Below, piece by piece: positions 17,225 through 28,590 of a DNA stretch of 64,000 nucleotides; the stretch's first letter is position 1; every line of letters starts with the position of its first letter. The position numbers and the translations under genes are program-made. The notes beneath the pieces were generated by a model. It ran no database searches, was not told the DNA's origin, and saw nothing but the letters and a program-made list of their open reading frames with translations. The stretch is taken from contig CABIZD010000009.1 of the NCBI GenBank assembly GCA_902363125.1, positions 1 through 64,000 of the forward strand, written 5' to 3'. The DNA comes from Coriobacteriaceae bacterium (GTDB lineage Bacteria; Actinomycetota; Coriobacteriia; Coriobacteriales; Coriobacteriaceae).

Positions 17225-19678
17225 ATGCGTGTTTCTTACGACTGGCTCAAGACCATGATCGATATTCCGGAGGATCCCAAGACCCTTTCGGACGAATATA
17301 TCCGTACCGGCACCGAGGTCGAGGCGATCGACACCGTGGGCGAGTCCTTCGACCACGTGGTGACCGCCAAGGTGCTCACCAAGACCCCGCACCCCGATAG
17401 CGACCACATGTATGTGTGCTCGGTCGACGTGGGTGACAAGAACCTCGACGCCGACGGCAACCCCGCTCCGCTGCAGATCGTCTGCGGCGCGCAGAACTTC
17501 GAGGCCGGCGACCACATCGTCACGGCCATGATTGGCGCCGTGCTTCCCGGCGACGTCAAGATCAAGAAGAGCAAGCTTCGCGGCGTCGTGTCCATGGGCA
17601 TGAACTGCTCCGCGCGCGAGCTCGGCTTGGGCGGCGACCACTCCGGCATCATGATCCTGCCCGAGGATACGCCCTGCGGCATGCCGTTTGCCGAGTACGT
17701 GGGCTCGAGTGATACCGTGCTCGACTGCGAGATTACGCCCAACCGCCCCGACTGCCTGTCCATGATCGGCATGGCCCGCGAGACCGGCGCCATCTTCGAC
17801 CGCGATTTCCACGTTGAGCTGCCCGCCATTAAGGCCGAGGCCGGCCGCGCGACCGACGACGAGCTTTCCGTCGAGATCGCTGACGAGGGCCTGTGCGACC
17901 GCTACGTTGCCCGCATCGTGCGCAACGTCAAGGTCGGCCCGTCGCCCGACTGGATGGTCAAGCGCCTTAACGCCTTGGGCGTGCGCCCGCACAACAACAT
18001 CGTCGACATCACCAACTATGTGATGATGCTCACCGGTCAGCCGCTGCACGCCTTTGACCTGGACACCTTTGCCGAGCGCGATGGCCACCGTCGTGTGGTG
18101 GTTCGCGCCGCCCAGCAGGACGAGAAGTTCACGACGCTCGACGGCGAGGAGCGCGTGCTCGACGCCGGTATGGGCCTCATCACCGACGGCGAGCGTCCCG
18201 TGGCGCTGGCCGGCGTAATGGGCGGCATGGATTCCGAGATCGAGGACGACACCGTCGACGTGATGGTCGAGAGCGCCTGCTTCAACGCCGGTCGCACCTC
18301 GCACACCAGCCGCGATCTGTCGCTGATCTCCGACGCCTCCATTCGCTTTGAGCGCCAGGTCGACGAGACCGGCTGCGTGGATGTCGCCAACGTTACCTGC
18401 GCGCTGATCGAGGAGATCGCCGGCGGCGAGGTTGCTCCCGGCTATGTGGACGTGTTCCCCGCGCCCAAGACCATCGACAGCATTAAGCTGCGCCTGGCCC
18501 GCGTGCGTGCCATCTGCGGTGCCGACATCGAGCCCGACTTTATCGAGCGTTCGCTCACCCGCCTGGGCTGCACCGTCGAGCGCGACGGCGAGGACTTCAT
18601 GGTCACCCCGCCGAGCTTCCGTCCCGACCTGCCGCGTGAGATCGACCTGATCGAGGAGGTCCTGCGCCTATGGGGCATGGGCCGCGTTACGGCGACCATC
18701 CCGGCTGCCAAGAACCACATCGGCGGCCTGACCCGCGAGCAGAAGCTCACCCGTAAGGTCGGCGAGATCCTGCGCGCCTGCGGCCTCAACGAGACCACGA
18801 CCTTTGGCTTTGCCGCCCCGGGCGACCTGGAGAAGATTGGTATGTCCACCGAGGGCCGCGGCTGCCCCGTGGTTCTCATGAACCCGCTGGTGGCCGAGCA
18901 GACCGAGATGCGCCGCTCGCTGCTGCCGGGTCTGCTGCAGTCTGTGGCCTACAACGAGGCCCACGGCACGCCCAACGTGCACCTGTACGAGGTCGGCAGC
19001 CTGTTCCATGGCCGCGAGAACGCCAGCCTGCCCAAGGAGACCAAGTCCGTGGCGGGCGTGCTCTCGGGCCAGTGGAGCGAGCAGTCCTGGAACATGAAGT
19101 ACCGTAAGCTGCGCTTCTTCTTTGGCAAGGGCATTGTCGAGGAGCTGCTTGCTCAGCTGCGCATCGAGAAGGTTCGCTTCCGTCCCGTCGAGGGCGAGGG
19201 CTATGCCTTCTTGCAGCCGGGTCGCGCCGCCGAGGTTCTGTCCGGCGGTACCGTGCTGGGCTGGGTTGGCGAGATTCACCCCGAGGCGCGCGAGGCTATG
19301 GGCATTGACGAGGTTGTCGTTGCCTTTGAGCTCGACCTGGACAAGCTGATCAAGGGCGCCCGCAACCAGGAGAACTACCGTGAGTTCTCGCAGTACCCGG
19401 CCGTTGAGCACGACCTTGCTATCGTGGTCGACAACACTGTGACCTGCGAGGATCTTGAGCGCCGTATTACCAGCGCCGGAGGCAAGCTGCTCGAGGATGT
19501 GCGTCTGTTCGACGTCTACCGCGATCCCATCCGCATCGGAGCGGGCAAGAAGTCCATGGCCTTTGCGCTTACGTATCGCTCCGACGACCACACGCTTACC
19601 AGCGAAGAGGTCGAAAAGGCGCACCAGAAGATCGTTACCAAGGTGTGCAAGGGCGTAAACGGCGAGGTCCGCGGCTAG
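17225..19678 (+). CDS. pheT: Phenylalanyl-tRNA synthetase beta subunit
   Basis: 817 residues, the usual length. Domain order is: N-terminal B1, an EMAP-like tRNA-binding domain (residues 40-150, with KTPHPDSDHMYVCSVDVG), B3/B4 editing region (RYVARIVRNVKVGPSPDWM), B5, core, and a C-terminal FDX-ACB anticodon domain (YPAVEHDLAIVVDNTVT). GAAAGGAG precedes ATG 17225. The 184-bp gap after pheS contains no terminator that I recognise, so the two genes are probably co-transcribed. Confidence 0.97.
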   Translation: MRVSYDWLKTMIDIPEDPKTLSDEYIRTGTEVEAIDTVGESFDHVVTAKVLTKTPHPDSDHMYVCSVDVGDKNLDADGNPAPLQIVCGAQNFEAGDHIVTAMIGAVLPGDVKIKKSKLRGVVSMGMNCSARELGLGGDHSGIMILPEDTPCGMPFAEYVGSSDTVLDCEITPNRPDCLSMIGMARETGAIFDRDFHVELPAIKAEAGRATDDELSVEIADEGLCDRYVARIVRNVKVGPSPDWMVKRLNALGVRPHNNIVDITNYVMMLTGQPLHAFDLDTFAERDGHRRVVVRAAQQDEKFTTLDGEERVLDAGMGLITDGERPVALAGVMGGMDSEIEDDTVDVMVESACFNAGRTSHTSRDLSLISDASIRFERQVDETGCVDVANVTCALIEEIAGGEVAPGYVDVFPAPKTIDSIKLRLARVRAICGADIEPDFIERSLTRLGCTVERDGEDFMVTPPSFRPDLPREIDLIEEVLRLWGMGRVTATIPAAKNHIGGLTREQKLTRKVGEILRACGLNETTTFGFAAPGDLEKIGMSTEGRGCPVVLMNPLVAEQTEMRRSLLPGLLQSVAYNEAHGTPNVHLYEVGSLFHGRENASLPKETKSVAGVLSGQWSEQSWNMKYRKLRFFFGKGIVEELLAQLRIEKVRFRPVEGEGYAFLQPGRAAEVLSGGTVLGWVGEIHPEAREAMGIDEVVVAFELDLDKLIKGARNQENYREFSQYPAVEHDLAIVVDNTVTCEDLERRITSAGGKLLEDVRLFDVYRDPIRIGAGKKSMAFALTYRSDDHTLTSEEVEKAHQKIVTKVCKGVNGEVRG

Positions 19679-19799
19679 GTCCTGCGCCGGATATAGGCCA
19701 GCGTCGGCTGCCGTCGAGTCTTACGTGACTGCTGTTTTCGGTATAAGGCACCGTTGAGCCTGCATATATGACACGCGCATTACATAACGGCGTGCTGCT

Positions 19800-19828
19800 T
19801 TGTCGGCAGTGCGCCGTTTTGCTATGAT
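19800..19828 (+). promoter_or_regulatory. Promoter of the nickel/cobalt ECF transporter operon
   Basis: TTGTCG (19800-19805), 17-bp spacer, TATGAT (19823-19828). The expected transcription start lies at about 19835, right at the edge of the operator. Confidence 0.7.
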
Positions 19829-19838
19829 AGCCCGCGGC

Positions 19839-19866
19839 GTGTTACGAATCTGACATTACGTAACAC
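19839..19866 (+). promoter_or_regulatory. NikR-like operator GTGTTAC-N14-GTAACAC
   Basis: A perfect inverted repeat, in fact GTGTTACG-N12-CGTAACAC. The two-half-site spacing fits NikR, a nickel-responsive ribbon-helix-helix repressor. GTGTTAC-type half-sites have been described for NikR outside the E. coli type, as I recall. Its place at +1 to +30 suits repression of the transporter when metal is plentiful. Confidence 0.65.
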
Positions 19867-19923
19867 TGGAAAGGTGATTCAAGCGGCGTTGCAATTCCGT
19901 GCGCCGATAACCGGGAGGCGTAC

Positions 19924-21009
19924 ATGCACATTCCAGATAATTATCTGTCCCCGCAGACCGATGCCGTCATGGCGGTGGCAATGGTGCCCGTCTGGGTTCA
20001 CTGTATCAAGAAGGTGCGCGCCACGCTCGATCGCGAGCACATGGCTTTCCTGGGCATCTGCGCCGCATTTTCCTTCTTGCTTATGATGTTCAACGTGCCG
20101 CTGCCCGGCGGCACCACTGGCCACGCCGTTGGTGGCGCACTCATCGCGCTGCTGCTGGGCCCCGAGGCCGCGGCTATCGCGGTTTCGGTCGCGCTGGCGC
20201 TGCAAGCGCTGCTGTTTGGCGACGGCGGCATCCTGTCCTTTGGCGCTAACTGCTTTAACATGGCCTTCGTGTTGCCGTTTGCCGCAGCCATCGTGTTCCG
20301 CGCGCTTAACAGCCGTTTGCACGACAAGAGCTGGGGCACCTCGGTTTCGGCCATCGTAAGCGGCTGGGTCGGCCTGTGCCTGGCGGCCCTGTGCGCAGCA
20401 ATCGAGTTTGGTATTCAGCCGATGCTTTTCACGAATGCTTCGGGCGCTCCGCTGTACTGCCCCTTCCCGCTGTCCATTGCCATTCCGGCCATGATGATCC
20501 CGCATATGTTGGTAGCCGGCGTGGTCGAGGGCGTGGCGACTGCCGCGATCTACGGCTTTATCAAGAAGACGGCGCCGAGCGTTATCGTCGGCCCCGAAGC
20601 CGCCGATGGACAGCTTGCTGCCGAGGGCGCTGCTGCAAAGAAGACCTCGCTGGTCCCCACGCTCATCTTGGTTGCCGTGCTTGTTGTGGCCACGCCGCTG
20701 GGCCTGCTGGCCACGGGTGACGCCTGGGGTGAGTGGGACGCCGAGGGCGCCGCGACCGCCGTTCAGGAGGCTGGCGACGACAGCCTGCAGGCTTCGGTCG
20801 GTCTCGACACCCCGACCTTTGCCGACGCTCTGCCTACGGGTGATTACCTGCAGGCCTATTCCGAGGAGCAGGGTCTCGGCTTTGCCGGTCAGGCTGCCAT
20901 GTATATCCTGTCCGGCGTGATTGGCGTGGCGGTGCTCACCATCGCATTCCGTCTGATCTCGCTGACGGTCAAGGAAAGCGGAGCCCATGGCGATGGTCGA
21001 GCTGCCTAG
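19924..21009 (+). CDS. cbiM: ECF-type nickel/cobalt transporter substrate-binding subunit CbiM/NikM with C-terminal PDGLE-like domain
   Basis: A 361-residue membrane protein. MHIPDNYLSP at the very N terminus is the CbiM/NikM signature, as the free amino end and His2 form the metal site. Seven or so helices run to about residue 220. A linker and an extra region then carry PLGLLATGDAWGEW and a final helix (MYILSGVIGVAVLTIAFRLI). This resembles a PDGLE/CbiN-like accessory subunit fused on, which would explain the lack of a separate cbiN. It overlaps the next gene by 23 bp. Nickel versus cobalt cannot be settled from the protein; the NikR-like operator favours nickel. Confidence 0.88.
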   Translation: MHIPDNYLSPQTDAVMAVAMVPVWVHCIKKVRATLDREHMAFLGICAAFSFLLMMFNVPLPGGTTGHAVGGALIALLLGPEAAAIAVSVALALQALLFGDGGILSFGANCFNMAFVLPFAAAIVFRALNSRLHDKSWGTSVSAIVSGWVGLCLAALCAAIEFGIQPMLFTNASGAPLYCPFPLSIAIPAMMIPHMLVAGVVEGVATAAIYGFIKKTAPSVIVGPEAADGQLAAEGAAAKKTSLVPTLILVAVLVVATPLGLLATGDAWGEWDAEGAATAVQEAGDDSLQASVGLDTPTFADALPTGDYLQAYSEEQGLGFAGQAAMYILSGVIGVAVLTIAFRLISLTVKESGAHGDGRAA

Positions 21010-21823
21010 CTGGCTTGCGGCCGAGGAGCGATACGAGCCCGCGGGGGTTCGGCATCGAGTGATGCAAAAGAATGTCCTGCACCTGGCGAGCCTGCTTGAG
21101 CGGGTTCGCCTGGGTGGAGGCGCGCACGAGGGCGGGTCGATGGTCGACCGCGCCCTTTCTTGCGTTTCGGCTCCGGTGCGCCTGGTGGGGATGTTCGTTT
21201 GCGTCCTGTGCGTGTGTCTGACGCAGAGCCCGCTGTACCTCATGCTGATGGCGGCTATCGCACTGGTGCTCGTTGCCGTGCGCCCCGTACGCGGACTGCG
21301 GGCAACCTTTGTGCCGGCGCTTGGCGCTGCGGGGCTCGCGGTGGTTCTGGCGCTGCCCGCCTTGCTGCTGGACGCTTCTGCCGCGGGCGCCATGCTCAAG
21401 ATTGCGCTCAAGACCTTCATTAATGTGTCGCTAGTGCTGGGCGTTTCGTGGACCCTCACGTGGAGCCGCATGTCGGCGTCGCTCAAGATACTGCATCTAC
21501 CCGACGAAGTTATCTTTACGTTTGATATGGCGCTCAAGCACATCGAGGTGCTGGGTCGCACGGCGCACAATCTGTGCGAATCGGTCATGCTGCGCAGCGT
21601 GGGTCGTGCGCCTGCGGGTTTTTCGCGCACCGACTCGCTGGCGGGTATCATGGGCATGACGTTTATCAAGGCGATGGAATGCAGCCGCGCGATGGACGAG
21701 GCTATGCTTTGCCGCGGCTTTACCGGTGCGTATCCGGCGCCCGCGCGTGTCGGGTTTGGCTGGCGCGATGCGGTCTATGCGGCCGGCGTGGCGCTGCTGG
21801 CAGTGTTGTGCGCCGTGCTGTAG
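20987..21823 (+). CDS. cbiQ: ECF transporter transmembrane (T) component, CbiQ/NikQ
   Basis: 278 residues with about five hydrophobic helices, beginning after a ~60-residue cytoplasmic lead. The coupling-helix region includes GRTAHNLCESVMLRSVGR and AMDEAMLCRGFTG. Its RGF tract corresponds to the Ala-Arg-Gly motif that contacts the ATPase. ATG 20987 overlaps cbiM; ATG 20993 is a close alternative. It is translationally coupled to cbiM and followed by the ATPase gene. Confidence 0.88.
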   Translation: MAMVELPSWLAAEERYEPAGVRHRVMQKNVLHLASLLERVRLGGGAHEGGSMVDRALSCVSAPVRLVGMFVCVLCVCLTQSPLYLMLMAAIALVLVAVRPVRGLRATFVPALGAAGLAVVLALPALLLDASAAGAMLKIALKTFINVSLVLGVSWTLTWSRMSASLKILHLPDEVIFTFDMALKHIEVLGRTAHNLCESVMLRSVGRAPAGFSRTDSLAGIMGMTFIKAMECSRAMDEAMLCRGFTGAYPAPARVGFGWRDAVYAAGVALLAVLCAVL

Positions 21824-21845
21824 ACGCTGCTGGTTTCGACTGGGG

Positions 21846-22637
21846 ATGCAAATAGGGAAGGGCGACGTTTTGACGATCGATATGAATAGTGCGGCGGGCA
21901 CGAACGGCGCGCGCGCCGAGGCCATGCCGCTCATCGAGCTGCGCGACGTGGTGTTCTCCTATGCGGGGCATACGGTTGTCGATGGTGTGTCGCTGCAGGT
22001 CGATCGTGGTGAACTCGTTGCCCTGCTCGGTCCCAACGGCTGCGGCAAGACGACGATCATGCGCCTTATCAACGGCCTTGAGCTCGCGGACGCAGGGGCA
22101 TACCTGTTCGACGGGCATGTGATCGATGCGGCGTTTCTAAAGGATTCCGCGGCTGCTCAGCGTTTTCATCAGCGCGTGGGCTTTGTGTTCCAGAATGCCG
22201 ATGCCCAGCTCTTTTGCGCTACGGTGGGCGAGGAAGTTGCTTTTGGTCCCGCGCAGATGGGGCTGCCGGCAGACGAGCTCGAGCGCCGCGTGCGCGATGC
22301 CATGGAACTGTTCCAGGTTACCGATCTGGTCGATGCCTCGCCTTATCAGCTTTCGGGCGGGCAAAAGAAGCGTGTTGCGCTGGCTGCCGTCGTGTCGATG
22401 AACCCCGATATCCTGGTGCTCGACGAGCCTACCAATGGACTTGACGAGGACTCTTGCGACATCGTGGTCAACTTCCTGCTGGCCTATGTTGCTGCCGGTA
22501 AGACGGTCTTGATGAGTACACATCATCAGGATTTGGTGCGACGCCTGGGTGCCCGCGCCATCTATATCGATCGATACCACCATGTGGTCGAGGCACCTTC
22601 GCCGTCGTATGGAACCGAAAGCGGTGCTACGGACTAG
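21846..22637 (+). CDS. cbiO: ECF transporter ATPase, CbiO/NikO
   Basis: 263 residues from ATG 21846. An in-frame TTG at 21870, just after GGGAAGGG, is an equally good start. Walker A is LLGPNGCGKTTIMRL, the Q-loop is FVFQNADAQLFCATV, the signature is LSGGQKKRVALA, Walker B is DILVLDEPTNGLD, and the switch His is in STHHQD. FQNADAQLF is typical of ECF ATPases. It powers CbiM/CbiQ. The operon appears complete with a single ATPase. Confidence 0.9.
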   Translation: MQIGKGDVLTIDMNSAAGTNGARAEAMPLIELRDVVFSYAGHTVVDGVSLQVDRGELVALLGPNGCGKTTIMRLINGLELADAGAYLFDGHVIDAAFLKDSAAAQRFHQRVGFVFQNADAQLFCATVGEEVAFGPAQMGLPADELERRVRDAMELFQVTDLVDASPYQLSGGQKKRVALAAVVSMNPDILVLDEPTNGLDEDSCDIVVNFLLAYVAAGKTVLMSTHHQDLVRRLGARAIYIDRYHHVVEAPSPSYGTESGATD

Positions 22638-22716
22638 TTGCTGCGTAGAGCGTGCGTAGCCGCCCGCGCGGCTTTGCCGTGATGGTATAGTTATCCAGGT
22701 TTTTATGGGGGTGGCT

Positions 22717-23565
22717 ATGCCAAGCTGGAACATTCATATCGCTCAGACGGAGCGTTTGCTGGAGCGCACCGGTGCGCTTGCCAATAGCGTGCGCGACCGC
22801 AATGCCTTTTTGTTTGGCTGCGTGGTTCCGGATATCTTCGTGGGCTATATGGTCCCTGGCATCGCCGATCCCATCCCGTACCGCATTACGCACTTTGCCA
22901 AGCCTGAGCCCATCCCTAAGCCTCGTGAGCATGAGTTCTGGGATACCTATGTGGCACCGTTGCTTAATAGTTCGCCCACCGGTGCGCCGGCCGCAGCGAC
23001 CTCGATTATCGAGGAACGCGAGCGACTGAACCGCGTGCACTATCCCCAGCGTTACAAGGATGCCGAGCCGGTTGCCGGTCCCGGCACCTGTGAGTTCTCG
23101 CTTGCGTCCGAAGATGTGGCGCAGTCGCTGCTCGATTTAACACTGGGCGTCTGGTCGCATCTGGTGGCCGATACCGTATGGAATACGCGCGTGAATCAGT
23201 ACCTGGAGGCGCACGGCGGCAAGCCATGTGAGGAGTTCCGCATTAAAAAGCAAGGCGACTTTGACTGGTTTGGCAAGACGCTCGGCATTGTTTCCATCCC
23301 GCGTGCGACCGATCGCCTGTATACCGCCGCGACGCGTTTTGGGCAGTATCCCATCCATAAAGAATATGTGCTCAAGACCATCGGCGTTATGCACGAGATT
23401 GTACGCGAAAACCCCGGCGAGCCCGATCATCCGCCGTATCGCCTGCTAACTGAGGAGTTCTTCGACTCAACGTTTACCGAGGTCATCGAGCTGACCGAGG
23501 CAGGCTTTGCGGCTCGCGTTGCTGCTTCTGACGTTCCGGCAGTCCCCCTGATCGCTAGCTGCTAG
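22717..23565 (+). CDS. Zinc-dependent phospholipase C-like protein
   Basis: 282 residues. PSWNIHIAQTERLLER and FLFGCVVPDIFVGYM near the N terminus, plus LGVWSHLVADTVWN around residue 150, give a spread of Trp, His and Asp residues. They fit the S1/P1-phospholipase C fold (Zn_dep_PLPC), where the metal site uses an N-terminal Trp/His and helical His/Asp pairs. No signal peptide is visible, so it may act in the cytoplasm and not on outside lipids. ATG 22717 is chosen because GGGGGTGG directly precedes it; ATG 22705 would add MGVA. Confidence 0.65.
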   Translation: MPSWNIHIAQTERLLERTGALANSVRDRNAFLFGCVVPDIFVGYMVPGIADPIPYRITHFAKPEPIPKPREHEFWDTYVAPLLNSSPTGAPAAATSIIEERERLNRVHYPQRYKDAEPVAGPGTCEFSLASEDVAQSLLDLTLGVWSHLVADTVWNTRVNQYLEAHGGKPCEEFRIKKQGDFDWFGKTLGIVSIPRATDRLYTAATRFGQYPIHKEYVLKTIGVMHEIVRENPGEPDHPPYRLLTEEFFDSTFTEVIELTEAGFAARVAASDVPAVPLIASC

Positions 23566-23700
23566 CCGGCCGGCTTTACGGAGAACAGTTCATCCCAATT
23601 GACCAACGGCTCCCGTCGCAGGCGTCTTCGGTGGTGCGCTCGGCATCGGAGAGGCTTGCGACTGAACGCAAATCGATGAGGCGGCATATGAAGAAGGTCT

Positions 23701-23732
23701 TAAAAAAGCCCGGAAGGCAATGCCTTCCGGGC
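23701..23732 (-). terminator. Terminator of pyk
   Basis: Minus strand GCCCGGAAGGCA-TTGCCTTCCGGGC followed by TTTTTTA. A 12-bp stem with almost no loop. Confidence 0.9.
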
Positions 23733-23765
23733 CCTTTGCAATGCAAATCTGCTTGCAAGTGCGAT

Positions 23766-25226
23766 TTAGCGCACCTGAGCGACGTAAGCGACGTTGGTCG
23801 AGGAGACCTTGTCCTCGAGCTGAACGCTCATGCGGGGATCGCCGGCGGTAGCGACGGTCAGGTCGCCGGCCTCGACGTAGCCGAGCTCCTTGGCGGTCTC
23901 GATCGCCTTGACGATCGTGCCGTTGACGGTGCCCTGGGTAATCTCGGCCTGGTGCGGGATAACGCCCCAGTACATGATCATCTGCTGGACGGCCCACTCG
24001 TGGCGGGAGAATGCGCAGATCGGCATGTTGGGACGGAAGTGCGAGATCAGGCGAGCGGTACGACCGGTGGTCGTCGGCACGGTGATGCACTTGGCGCCAA
24101 CGGTGGTGGCCATGTTCACAGCGGACATACCCACAACGTTGTTGACAACGCGGGTGCCGTGAGCATCGGCCGGAACCTCGAGCGGAGCGTGGGCCGGGAG
24201 GTACTTCTCGGCCTCGAGAGCGATGCTGGCCTGCATCTTGACGGCCTCGACCGGGTACTTACCGGCAGCGGACTCGCCGGACAGCATGACGGCGTCGGTG
24301 CCGTCGTAGATGGCGTTAGCAACGTCGGCAACCTCGGCGCGCGTCGGGCGCGGGTTCTGCTGCATGGAGTCGAGCATCTGCGTAGCGGTGATGACGGGCT
24401 TGTAAGCCGCGTTGCACTTGGCGATGATCTCCTTCTGGATGTGCGGAACGAGCTCGGGCTTAATCTCGATGCCCAGGTCGCCACGGGCGACCATGATGCC
24501 GTCAGAAGCCTCGAGGATCTCGTCGAAGTTCTCGACGCCCAGGGCGCACTCGATCTTCGGGAAGATCGTCACGTGCTCGCCGCCGTTCTCGCGGCAAAGC
24601 TCGCGGATGCCGCGGACAGACTCGCCGTCACGGATGAAGGAAGCGGCGATGTAGTCGATGTTCTCGGTCAGGCCAAAGAGGATGTCCTGACGATCGCGCT
24701 CGGTGATGGCGGGCAGCGAGATGTTGACGTTGGGCATGTTGACGCCCTTGCGCTCGCCGATCAGGCCGTCGTTCTTAACGACGCAGGTCATGTCCTGGCC
24801 GCTGACGGACTCGACCTCGAGGGCAACCAGGCCGTCATCGATCAGGATGAGGGAGCCCTTCTCGACCTCGGAGGGCAGAGCCAGGTAGTCGAGGGAGATG
24901 TGCTCAGCGGTGCCGTGGAAATCCTCGGACGTGGGCTGAGCGGTGACGACGATCTTATCGCCGGTCTTGACGGCAACCTTCTTGCCATCGACCAGAAGGC
25001 CGGTGCGGACCTCGGGGCCCTTGGTGTCGAGCAGGATGCCGACGGGCAGACCGAGCTCCTTGGAAATACGACGGACGCGCTCGATGCGACCGTGGTGCTC
25101 GTCGTAGGATCCGTGCGAGAAGTTAAAACGGGCGACGTTCATGCCCGCCTTGATCATCTCGCGGATGGTCTCGTCGCTATCGCAGGCGGGACCCATGGTG
25201 CATACAATCTTGGTGCGCTTGTACAT
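23766..25226 (-). CDS. pyk: Pyruvate kinase
   Basis: The last step of glycolysis: phosphoenolpyruvate plus ADP to pyruvate plus ATP. 486 residues. RTKIVCTMGPACDS and MNVARFNFSHGSYDEH open the barrel. DTKGPEVR, the catalytic region IFPKIECALG, MVARGDLGIEI and TQMLDSM follow, with the C-terminal allosteric domain after. There is no extra PEP-utiliser domain. GGAGG sits eight bases before ATG 25226. Transcribed alone, with a clear terminator. Confidence 0.97.
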   Translation of the reverse strand: MYKRTKIVCTMGPACDSDETIREMIKAGMNVARFNFSHGSYDEHHGRIERVRRISKELGLPVGILLDTKGPEVRTGLLVDGKKVAVKTGDKIVVTAQPTSEDFHGTAEHISLDYLALPSEVEKGSLILIDDGLVALEVESVSGQDMTCVVKNDGLIGERKGVNMPNVNISLPAITERDRQDILFGLTENIDYIAASFIRDGESVRGIRELCRENGGEHVTIFPKIECALGVENFDEILEASDGIMVARGDLGIEIKPELVPHIQKEIIAKCNAAYKPVITATQMLDSMQQNPRPTRAEVADVANAIYDGTDAVMLSGESAAGKYPVEAVKMQASIALEAEKYLPAHAPLEVPADAHGTRVVNNVVGMSAVNMATTVGAKCITVPTTTGRTARLISHFRPNMPICAFSRHEWAVQQMIMYWGVIPHQAEITQGTVNGTIVKAIETAKELGYVEAGDLTVATAGDPRMSVQLEDKVSSTNVAYVAQVR

Positions 25227-25289
25227 TCAGACCTCCATCTGACATCGTCTTGCGCTGATAGATAAACCATAAGAAATAAAACTGAGATG

Positions 25290-25318
25290 ATTATAACGAA
25301 ATGCCGACCGAATACCCC
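25290..25318 (-). promoter_or_regulatory. pyk promoter
   Basis: A perfect minus-strand -10 TATAAT (25290-25295). The -35 is weak (TTGGGG at 19 bp or GGGGTA at 17 bp). The transcript would carry a ~55-nt leader. Confidence 0.5.
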
Positions 25319-25563
25319 AAAAAATCGACCGTATGCCGAATTAGAAGTTCATTTTTTGCGGAAAAACGGTATATGCAAAAATTTTACCAACCGTTCTAAC
25401 CGCTGCTATCTGGGCGATATTTCAGTCTGACGATGCGCCGAAGAAAAAACGTTTTATCAATGTTGAGCATCACACTGTCTGCACCGTTGCGCCTGTGCCG
25501 TGTTTCCAGATGGAATGTTTTGGCTAGACGCGTCGCTTTGGGGTACCATAGCTCCACTATCAA

Positions 25564-25660
25564 CTGCCGCTCAGCACGGCAGCCTTGATGAGCCCTTGCC
25601 CTTCTCCTGGGAATTATGATCGGGCATCAATCTGCTGAGTGGCCCGAATCCCAGGAGGGG
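25564..25660 (+). promoter_or_regulatory. Structured leader that can hide the ATPase ribosome site
   Basis: Hairpin 1 is CTGCCG-N7-CGGCAG (25564-25582). Hairpin 2 has outer arms CTCCTGGGA (25604-25612) and TCCCAGGAG (25649-25657) and an inner stem CGGGC/GCCCG (25621-25625 with 25642-25646). The 3' outer arm contains the AGGAGG ribosome site at 25653-25660. Translation should be off when hairpin 2 forms, which is riboswitch-like. I could not match it to a named class; yybP-ykoY and NiCo were considered. Confidence 0.6.
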
Positions 25661-25667
25661 ACTCTAT

Positions 25668-28349
<2,682 letters not shown>

Positions 28350-28361
28350 GTTAACCTGTCC

Positions 28362-28449
28362 GGGCCCGCCCCACGCCCTTTCTCCCTCACTGGTCCTCGC
28401 GCTTCGCGCTGCGGGATCGTTCGGGAGAAAGGGCTTCCGGGGCGGGCCC
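28362..28449. repeat. 88-bp nested palindrome after the P-type ATPase gene
   Basis: Outer arms are GGGCCCGCCCC/GGGGCGGGCCC (28362-28372, 28439-28449) and inner arms CCCTTTCTCCC/GGGAGAAAGGG (28376-28386, 28423-28433). The centre has a small GCGC-TTC-GCGC hairpin. It starts 13 bases after the stop. There is no T-run on either side, so it is not a standard terminator; a REP-like element or 3'-end stabiliser is possible. Confidence 0.75.
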
Positions 28450-28509
28450 TGCGCTATCCTTGCTGGCTTCTCTCCCGTGCGGATGAAAAGGGCTGAGGGA
28501 AAGTATGTG

Positions 28510-28542
28510 AGCTGGTCGGGCTTTGCCCGGCCAGCTCTTTTT
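28510..28542 (+). terminator. Terminator upstream of rsgA
   Basis: AGCTGGTCGGGC-TTT-GCCCGGCCAGCT then CTTTTTG. With the palindrome before it, this ends ATPase transcription, or that of a small RNA between the two structures. Confidence 0.85.
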
Positions 28543-28590
28543 GATTTAAAATACCTGCTCAGTTGTGATTTATGGTGCTGGGAGGCGTTT

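Larger units (their letters stand above)
25227..25667. other. 441-bp AT-rich divergent intergenic region
   Basis: It contains the pyk promoter on the minus side and the structured leader of the P-type ATPase on the plus side (both listed). Between them (about 25330-25540) I see AT-rich sequence and no gene. Confidence 0.7.

Noticed and set aside
19680..19798. Cobalamin riboswitch before cbiM
   Set aside because: No B12-box (GCCACTG-like) is present. The promoter and NikR-like operator lie downstream of this stretch.
23566..23700. Gene between the phospholipase-like gene and pyk
   Set aside because: No start with a ribosome site. Only the pyk terminator at its right end is convincing.
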